Shown here piece after piece: positions 6,240-10,470 of a DNA stretch of 10,470 nt. This DNA comes from Ruminococcaceae bacterium UBA5579 (GTDB lineage: Bacteria > Bacillota > Clostridia > Oscillospirales > Ruminococcaceae): positions 38,666 to 49,135 of the forward strand of contig DILZ01000089.1 of NCBI GenBank assembly GCA_002425305.1. The letters run 5' to 3'. A model generated the notes under the pieces. The model made no database searches and had not been told where the DNA came from. It saw nothing but the letters and a program-made list of their open reading frames with translations. The translations under genes and the position numbers were made by a program. The number at the start of each line of letters is the position of its first letter. Within the stretch, counting starts at the first letter, position 1.

Positions 6240-7165
6240 TGGAATTTCGGCACACGACGGTATTGCTTGAGGAGACGGTGAACGGCGCGTTTGGGGACGC
6301 CGCCGGGATATATGCCGATCTCACAACGGGCGGCGGCGGTCACAGTCTGGAATTGGCAAAGAGGCTCTCGGGGGGGAGGCTTATTTGCTTTGACAGGGAC
6401 AAGGAGGCTATAGAAGCTGCAAGAAAACGGCTTGCGGGCTATCCTGTGACGCTTGTAAACCGTAACTTCATTGAGCTGAATGAAGTTTTAGATGAATTGG
6501 GAGTGGACAAGCTGGACGGCATTATCGCCGACCTTGGGGTGTCCTCCCACCAATTGGACGATGCGGAACGCGGGTTTTCGTTTCATAACGACGCTTCTCT
6601 TGATATGAGAATGAGCGGCGAGGGGTTGTCCGCGAAGGATGTTGTGAACGAATACACGGAGGACGAGCTGCGGCGTATTCTGTATGAATACGGCGAGGAG
6701 AAATTTGCTCCGAAGATAGCGCGCGGAATAGTTGAGGCGCGCGGTATTTCCCCAATAGAACGGACGGGAGAGCTTGCGGAGATAATCAAGAGCAGTGTTC
6801 CTGCGGCGTACAGACGCGAAAAAAATCCTTGCCGAAAGAGCTTTCAGGCGATACGGATAGAAGTAAACGGCGAGCTTGAAGCATTGGAAAAGGCACTGAC
6901 CGACGGCTTTGACAGATTGAAGCTCGGCGGGCGAATGGCGGTGATCACGTTTCACTCGCTGGAGGACAGAATAGTTAAGAACGGATTTAAGGAATTGTGT
7001 ACGGGCTGCACCTGTCCGCCGGAATTCCCCGTATGCGTATGCGGAAAGAAGCCGCGCGGCGAGCTTGTCGGCAGGAAACCGATAACTCCAAGTGCCGGAG
7101 AGCTGGCGGAAAACCCGCGCAGCCGCAGCGCAAAGCTCAGGATCATAGAAAAGGTGCGGGAATAA
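6239..7165 (+). CDS. rsmH: 16S rRNA (cytosine(1402)-N(4))-methyltransferase RsmH
   Basis: A 308-residue S-adenosylmethionine-dependent methyltransferase of normal length, also called MraW. It methylates N4 of C1402 in the 16S rRNA decoding centre. The start 'RHTTVLLEETV' (4-14) is the family opening. 'ADLTTGGGGHS' (26-36) is the SAM-binding glycine loop, 'CFDRD' (50-54) is the acidic end of strand 2, and 'ADLGVSSHQLD' (97-107) and 'RGFSF' (111-115) are RsmH signatures. 'VITFHSLEDRIVK' (235-247) is the C-terminal hallmark. A cysteine cluster (C254, C257, C259, C266, C268) precedes 'GKKPRGE', as I recall from many clostridial RsmH proteins. The ATG overlaps the TAA of mraZ by one base, implying translational coupling. 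No defect is visible. Confidence 0.98.
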   Translation: MEFRHTTVLLEETVNGAFGDAAGIYADLTTGGGGHSLELAKRLSGGRLICFDRDKEAIEAARKRLAGYPVTLVNRNFIELNEVLDELGVDKLDGIIADLGVSSHQLDDAERGFSFHNDASLDMRMSGEGLSAKDVVNEYTEDELRRILYEYGEEKFAPKIARGIVEARGISPIERTGELAEIIKSSVPAAYRREKNPCRKSFQAIRIEVNGELEALEKALTDGFDRLKLGGRMAVITFHSLEDRIVKNGFKELCTGCTCPPEFPVCVCGKKPRGELVGRKPITPSAGELAENPRSRSAKLRIIEKVRE

Positions 7166-7180
7166 TAAGCGGCATAAACG

Positions 7181-7212
7181 CGATCTCAAGTTTAGAAAGT
7201 ATATTGAGATCG
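7181..7212 (+). repeat. Perfect inverted repeat in the rsmH-ftsL gap
   Basis: CGATCTCAA (7181-7189) and TTGAGATCG (7204-7212) are perfectly complementary over 9 bp around a 14-nt loop. No T-run follows, so it is not a typical terminator. It ends 10 nt before the ftsL ribosome-binding site (AGGGTGAT, 7223-7230), and could stabilise or process the mRNA or act as a protein-binding palindrome. Confidence 0.6.
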
Positions 7213-7233
7213 ATATGCGGGTAGGGTGATATT

Positions 7234-7737
7234 ATGTATATCGATAACAGCAATCTGGCGTATGATCTTTCGCGGTTTGACAACAGCGAACGTGAGCATC
7301 GTGAGAAAAAGCGCAAACAGGAAGAGGAGGCAAGGCGTATACGTCTGGCTCCTTTGGCGTCGCTTTCAAAAAGCGGGACTAAGTTCAAGGCTTTTGTTGC
7401 GATAGCGGCGCTGTTTATGGCATTTTTCTCGGTGACTTGGATAAACGCGAAAAAGGACGATACCCTTCGTATGCTGTCGGCTCAGGAGGCGAAGCTGAAC
7501 GCCGAGATCGAGGATAACGCGCTTTTGCAAAGCAGATTGGATGCCAAGGTGAATATCGGCTATATTGAACAGTACGCTAAGGAAAAGCTGAAGATGAACA
7601 AGGTGGGCCCGTCGCAGAAGAAGTATATCAGCGTGAACACCGAAAGCCTTATCGAGGTCGAAAAGGACGATTCGGAGGGCTTTTTGGGAGGCGTCAAAAA
7701 GGGTTTTAAATCGTTTTTGGAATACATCGGTTTTTGA
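7234..7737 (+). CDS. FtsL/DivIC-type cell-division protein
   Basis: A 167-residue single-pass membrane protein, longer than the 100-120 residues common in this group. It has a highly charged cytoplasmic N-terminus (about 15-37, rich in K, R and E). One membrane helix (about 51-70, FKAFVAIAALFMAFFSVTWI) is followed by a coiled coil facing outward (about 72-105), then the septum-initiator motif 'YIEQYAKEKLKMNKVGPSQKKYI' region (110-132). Proteins of this type join the FtsL-DivIC-FtsQ/DivIB complex that activates septal peptidoglycan synthesis. Position between rsmH and the septal transpeptidase is where ftsL sits, so FtsL is the likely role, though sequence alone does not separate it from DivIC. 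The C-terminus (148-167, rich in G, F and K) is an extra amphipathic-looking tail. AGGGTGAT at 7223-7230 supports the ATG. Confidence 0.85.
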   Translation: MYIDNSNLAYDLSRFDNSEREHREKKRKQEEEARRIRLAPLASLSKSGTKFKAFVAIAALFMAFFSVTWINAKKDDTLRMLSAQEAKLNAEIEDNALLQSRLDAKVNIGYIEQYAKEKLKMNKVGPSQKKYISVNTESLIEVEKDDSEGFLGGVKKGFKSFLEYIGF

Positions 7738-7776
7738 CGGCATAGTATATGGGTGAACAAGCCCTCTGTTGCCGTC
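7736..7776 (+). repeat. Inverted repeat at the ftsL stop
   Basis: GACGGCA (7736-7742, including the last two bases of the ftsL stop codon) pairs perfectly with TGCCGTC (7770-7776). Inside the 27-nt loop GGGT (7751-7754) can pair with GCCC (7761-7764). The rest of the gap up to 7865 has two further weak stems (7776-7781 with 7801-7806, and CAAGC with GCTTG at 7812-7828) and a T-rich stretch at 7838-7852. A partial terminator or attenuator is possible, but no stem sits directly on the T-run strongly enough to call one. Confidence 0.45.
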
Positions 7777-7852
7777 CGATCAAATACACGCAAATAACAA
7801 GGTCGGCGGTTCAAGCGTGAAAAGCTTGTGCGTCGGCTTTGTTTTTGTTTTT

Positions 7853-7858
7853 GGAGGT
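7853..7858 (+). promoter_or_regulatory. Ribosome-binding site for the penicillin-binding protein
   Basis: GGAGGT lies 7 nt before an in-frame TTG (7866) and 10 nt before an in-frame GTG (7869). An ATG at 7861 is in another frame and closes after three codons. The open frame extends back to a TTG at 7839, but that codon sits upstream of this site and is rejected as a start. Confidence 0.7.
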
Positions 7859-7868
7859 AGATGATTTG

Positions 7869-10304
7869 GTGAACGGTCAGCGAAACAGCTCGAATGAACA
7901 GAGCCTTTGGCAGCGGCTAAAGGCGTTGATAAAGAGAATAGACGAAAAGGAATCGCAGAAAAAGCCAATAATCGGTGTTCGCGGCAGACAGATAGTTGTT
8001 CTGTTCGGAATAATCGGCTTTTCGGTGTTTGTGGGATATCATCTACTGAAATTCACAGTGGTTGACGGTGATATGTGGCGTGAGCGCGCAAGCACTCAGC
8101 AATCGGGGCAGAGCGTCATTAAGGCGAACCGCGGCACAATCTATGACGCCAACGGAACTGTTCTGGCGCAAAGCTCGGCGGTATGGAACATTATTTTCGC
8201 GCAGCACACGACCAAAAAGCAAAGCGCAGATTGGAAAGAGGAATACGACCGCAAGCAAAAAGCGTGGGTAAACAACGACGATCCGAATAAAGAGCCGCTC
8301 CCCGCGTACAAGGAGCTTTCCGATACGATCATAGACGGGCTTTCGGAGATACTCGGCATATCCAAGGAGGGTATGCTCAACGCTTATAATAACGACCAGG
8401 AGCATAATTACTACATCGTAAAAAAGGACGTGGAAAAGCCGCAGGTAACGATGATAAACAGCTTCCTCGCGGAAAACGGCATAAGCTCCGACTGTGTTTA
8501 CGCGGAGCAGTCCAGCAAGCGGTATTATCCCAACGGCTCTCTCGCGTCCAATGTTATCGGATTCACGGACTACAAGGGTACGGGCGTTTACGGCTTGGAG
8601 GCGTACTATGACGACTACCTCAAGGGCACGGATGGACGCGCGTTCTACCGAAAGGACGGCGCGGGCAAGGGCGTGGAGTACGAAAACGACAAGTACTTCG
8701 GCGCGGTGGACGGATATAGCTTGGTTCTCACGCTTGACGAGGTTATGCAGCACTATCTTGAGAAGTACCTCGAGCAGTGCGTTTCGCAGCACAAGGTAAT
8801 AAACCGCGCGTGCGGCATTATAATGAACTGCAAGACGGGAGGAGTGCTAGCGATGGCAACAACGCCGTCTTACGACCTCAACAGCCCGTCAATGATATAC
8901 AGCGAGTATGACAAGAACATTCTAAAGCAAATGGAGGAGGACGGAAAGACCGAGGAGGAGATAGAGGCACAGGAAAGGCTGCTGCGCGAGGGACAGTGGA
9001 AAAACAAGGCAGTGACGGAGCTTTACTATCCTGGTTCGGTTTTCAAGACGGTAACGACGGCGGCGGCTCTGGACGAGGAAGTCATCAACGCCGATACGTC
9101 GTTCAGCTGCGCGGGCGTGCACGATGTCGCGGGCATCAAGATCCATTGCTGGAGCCTCGGAGGTCACGGTACGCTGAATTTGCAGCAGGGTCTTACAAAA
9201 TCCTGCAACCCGTTTTTCATCCAGGTTGGGCAGGCGCTCGGACCGGAGAAGTTCTCAAACTATTTTGAGGCGTTCGGCTTTACCGAGCCTACGGGCATAG
9301 ACCTCCCCGGCGAGGAGCAGAGCATTTATGTTCCTCTTTCAAGAATGGGTCCCGTAGAGCTTGCATCGTCGGCGTTCGGGCAGACCAACAAGATAACTCC
9401 CATTCAGATGTGCACGGCGATTTGCGCGATAGTCAACGGCGGATATCTGGTAACGCCGCATCTGGTAGACAAAGTGCTCGACAGCAACGGAAATGTCATT
9501 GAAACGAAAGAAACCGAGATAAAGCGGCAGGTCATCTCCGAGGATACGTCAAAGCAGATGCGCGGTATGATGGAGACGATAGTCACCGAAAACGGCGGTC
9601 ATAACGCGTATATAGCGGGATATCGCATAGGCGGAAAGTCGGGTACGGCTGAGAAGCAGGACGAATACAATGACGCCAAGCTCACCGATCCCAATGCCAA
9701 AATGACGTACATATCCACCTTCGCGGCGGCAGTGCCTATGGACGATCCGCAGATAGTTATGCTGGTGCTCGCGGATACCCCTACGGGACCCGAATATTAC
9801 GGCTCGGCAGTCGCTTGCCCCGTTGTTTCGGCGGTGTTCAAGGAGGGTCTGGAGCATATGGGTATATACCCGACCTATACCGCCGAGGAGCAGAAGAAAA
9901 TGGACGCTGTCGTTCCGTGGGTCATCGGCGACCTTTCGATGTACGCGGAGAGCGTGCTTGCGGCAGACGGCTTTAAGGCGAAATTTGTCGGAGATACCTC
10001 CGGCGACGCGCAGGTAACAAATACGATACCCGGTTCGGGTTCGACGATACCGAAAGGCTCGACGGTCGTGGTCTATGTGGGCGACGCGGAGCTTGAATAC
10101 GGCACCGTACCCGACGTTATAGGCAAGAGCGCCGCGGAAGCAAACGAGCTTATCACCAACGCGGGCTTCAATATCAAGCTGACGGGCGGCGCGGCGGCAA
10201 ACGCGGACGCGACCGCAAAAACTCAAAGCTATTCGTCGGGAATGTCGCTGCCCAAGGGAACGGTCATTGAAGTCACGTTCCAGGCAAGCAGTTTTGGGGA
10301 TTAG
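7869..10304 (+). CDS. Class B penicillin-binding transpeptidase with two PASTA domains (septal PBP, FtsI/SpoVD-like)
   Basis: With the GTG start this is 811 residues, longer than the typical 650-750 of the group. It crosslinks septal peptidoglycan outside the membrane. A short cytoplasmic tail leads to one membrane anchor (about 41-60), then the dimerisation domain, opening with 'RGTIYDANGTVLA' (88-100). The transpeptidase domain carries the active-site 'SVFK' (390-393), 'SCN' (445-447) and 'KSGT' (590-593). Two C-terminal PASTA domains follow (about 681-738 and 746-806), each with 'VP-x-V-IG'-type openings. PASTA domains bind muropeptides and are typical of Gram-positive septal PBPs and of sporulation SpoVD. 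Two copies resemble Bacillus PBP2B, but sequence alone does not decide vegetative versus sporulation. A charged insert (about 354-374, many E and K) precedes the active site. The start could be TTG 7866. Confidence 0.95.
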   Translation: MNGQRNSSNEQSLWQRLKALIKRIDEKESQKKPIIGVRGRQIVVLFGIIGFSVFVGYHLLKFTVVDGDMWRERASTQQSGQSVIKANRGTIYDANGTVLAQSSAVWNIIFAQHTTKKQSADWKEEYDRKQKAWVNNDDPNKEPLPAYKELSDTIIDGLSEILGISKEGMLNAYNNDQEHNYYIVKKDVEKPQVTMINSFLAENGISSDCVYAEQSSKRYYPNGSLASNVIGFTDYKGTGVYGLEAYYDDYLKGTDGRAFYRKDGAGKGVEYENDKYFGAVDGYSLVLTLDEVMQHYLEKYLEQCVSQHKVINRACGIIMNCKTGGVLAMATTPSYDLNSPSMIYSEYDKNILKQMEEDGKTEEEIEAQERLLREGQWKNKAVTELYYPGSVFKTVTTAAALDEEVINADTSFSCAGVHDVAGIKIHCWSLGGHGTLNLQQGLTKSCNPFFIQVGQALGPEKFSNYFEAFGFTEPTGIDLPGEEQSIYVPLSRMGPVELASSAFGQTNKITPIQMCTAICAIVNGGYLVTPHLVDKVLDSNGNVIETKETEIKRQVISEDTSKQMRGMMETIVTENGGHNAYIAGYRIGGKSGTAEKQDEYNDAKLTDPNAKMTYISTFAAAVPMDDPQIVMLVLADTPTGPEYYGSAVACPVVSAVFKEGLEHMGIYPTYTAEEQKKMDAVVPWVIGDLSMYAESVLAADGFKAKFVGDTSGDAQVTNTIPGSGSTIPKGSTVVVYVGDAELEYGTVPDVIGKSAAEANELITNAGFNIKLTGGAAANADATAKTQSYSSGMSLPKGTVIEVTFQASSFGD

Positions 10305-10323
10305 AGGCAAGAGGTTAGAGGTT
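10303..10323 (+). repeat. Three tandem 7-bp repeats overlapping the PBP stop
   Basis: AGAGGCA (10303-10309), AGAGGTT (10310-10316) and AGAGGTT (10317-10323) run head to tail, starting within the TAG stop at 10302-10304. The last copy is the 5' arm of the following inverted repeat. Function unknown. Confidence 0.75.
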
Positions 10324-10352
10324 GGGCTTTTTCCTTTTATTTTCCGACCTCT
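10317..10352 (+). repeat. Inverted repeat before murE
   Basis: AGAGGTTGG (10317-10325) pairs with CCGACCTCT (10344-10352) over 9 bp with one G-U pair. The 18-nt loop is T-rich (GCTTTTTCC followed by more T). No T-run follows the 3' arm, so it is not a classical terminator. It ends 5 nt before the murE ribosome-binding site. Confidence 0.6.
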
Positions 10353-10369
10353 GAAAAGGGAGTGAATTC

Positions 10370-10470
10370 GTGAATATCGGAGAGCTTTTTGCGGGGATTT
10401 GCGCTGTTCCGGAAGAACTGATGGATTTCGGCGTTTCGGGAGTTACCTCCGACAGCCGCGAGGTCGAGGC
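10370..10470 (+). CDS. murE: UDP-N-acetylmuramyl-tripeptide synthetase MurE, N-terminal fragment
   Basis: The first 33 codons are present; the gene runs off the end of the window. GTG at 10370 is preceded by GGGAG (10358-10362) at 7 nt spacing. Translation reads MNIGELFAGI, then 'DFGVSGVTSDSREVEA' (19-34, last codon incomplete). The 'L-x-x-GI ... V-x-G-V-T-S-D-S-R-x-V' pattern is the MurE N-terminal domain that holds the UDP-MurNAc substrate. MurE adds the third amino acid (meso-diaminopimelate or lysine) to the peptidoglycan precursor in the cytoplasm, and the residue used cannot be told from this fragment. The position directly after the septal PBP is the standard dcw order. MurF has a related start, but order and motif favour MurE. 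Confidence 0.88.
   Translation, partial: MNIGELFAGICAVPEELMDFGVSGVTSDSREVE

Noticed and set aside
7838..7865. TTG at 7839 as the PBP start
   Set aside because: It lies upstream of the GGAGGT site within a T-rich tract and adds residues unlike a PBP N-terminus.
9549..10310. 253-codon open frame on the minus strand
   Set aside because: It is fully opposite the PASTA region of the PBP, whose motifs are unambiguous.

Overview
This window most likely comes from the chromosome of a Gram-positive clostridial (Firmicutes) bacterium, perhaps an Oscillospiraceae/Ruminococcaceae-type gut anaerobe. The pointers are the gene order mraZ-rsmH-ftsL-transpeptidase-murE, PASTA domains on the septal penicillin-binding protein, strong purine-rich Shine-Dalgarno sequences and a carboxy(nor)spermidine-type polyamine pathway. 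There is no rRNA or other lineage marker, so the assignment is an inference. Every gene I can support is on the + strand.

Left part (1-5400): an accessory and polyamine region. It opens with the last 47 codons of a saccharopine-dehydrogenase-family protein, best read as carboxynorspermidine dehydrogenase. A GNAT acetyltransferase starts 1 nt after its stop. Next come an unrecognised five-helix membrane protein, a SUKH/SMI1-like small protein and an ABM-fold (YgiN-like) small protein. The partner polyamine enzyme, carboxynorspermidine decarboxylase (nspC), follows at 2240-3370. The two consecutive polyamine enzymes are thus separated by four small genes, and at least part of that stretch is visibly AT-richer than nspC. 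Two tandem paralogues then follow (3382-4053 and 4150-5400). They share an uncharacterised N-terminal domain of about 205 residues that looks SUKH-like, and the second adds a TPR-type helical C-terminus.

Middle (5401-5819): a 419-nt gene-free boundary. It holds a strong intrinsic terminator (5526-5557) and a near-consensus sigma-A promoter (5625-5653). An approximately 160-nt 5' leader follows, with a 10-nt-period AAGTGG/AAGGGG motif resembling an MraZ operator and a small hairpin whose loop carries GAGGAG.

Right part (5820-10470): the start of the dcw (division and cell wall) cluster. It contains mraZ (transcriptional regulator), rsmH (16S rRNA C1402 N4-methyltransferase, overlapping mraZ by 1 nt), an FtsL/DivIC-type bitopic division protein, a class B penicillin-binding transpeptidase with two PASTA domains, and the first 33 codons of murE. 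The gaps rsmH-ftsL, ftsL-pbp and pbp-murE each contain an inverted repeat, and the last also has a tandem 7-bp repeat. These genes make and time septal peptidoglycan: MurE builds the precursor, the PBP crosslinks it at the septum and the FtsL-like protein scaffolds the septal complex. MraZ probably autoregulates the operon.

I see no CRISPR array, tRNA, transposase or phage gene. The least explained material is the SUKH-like/TPR paralogue pair, the cassette splitting the polyamine genes and the repeated structured spacers of the dcw operon.
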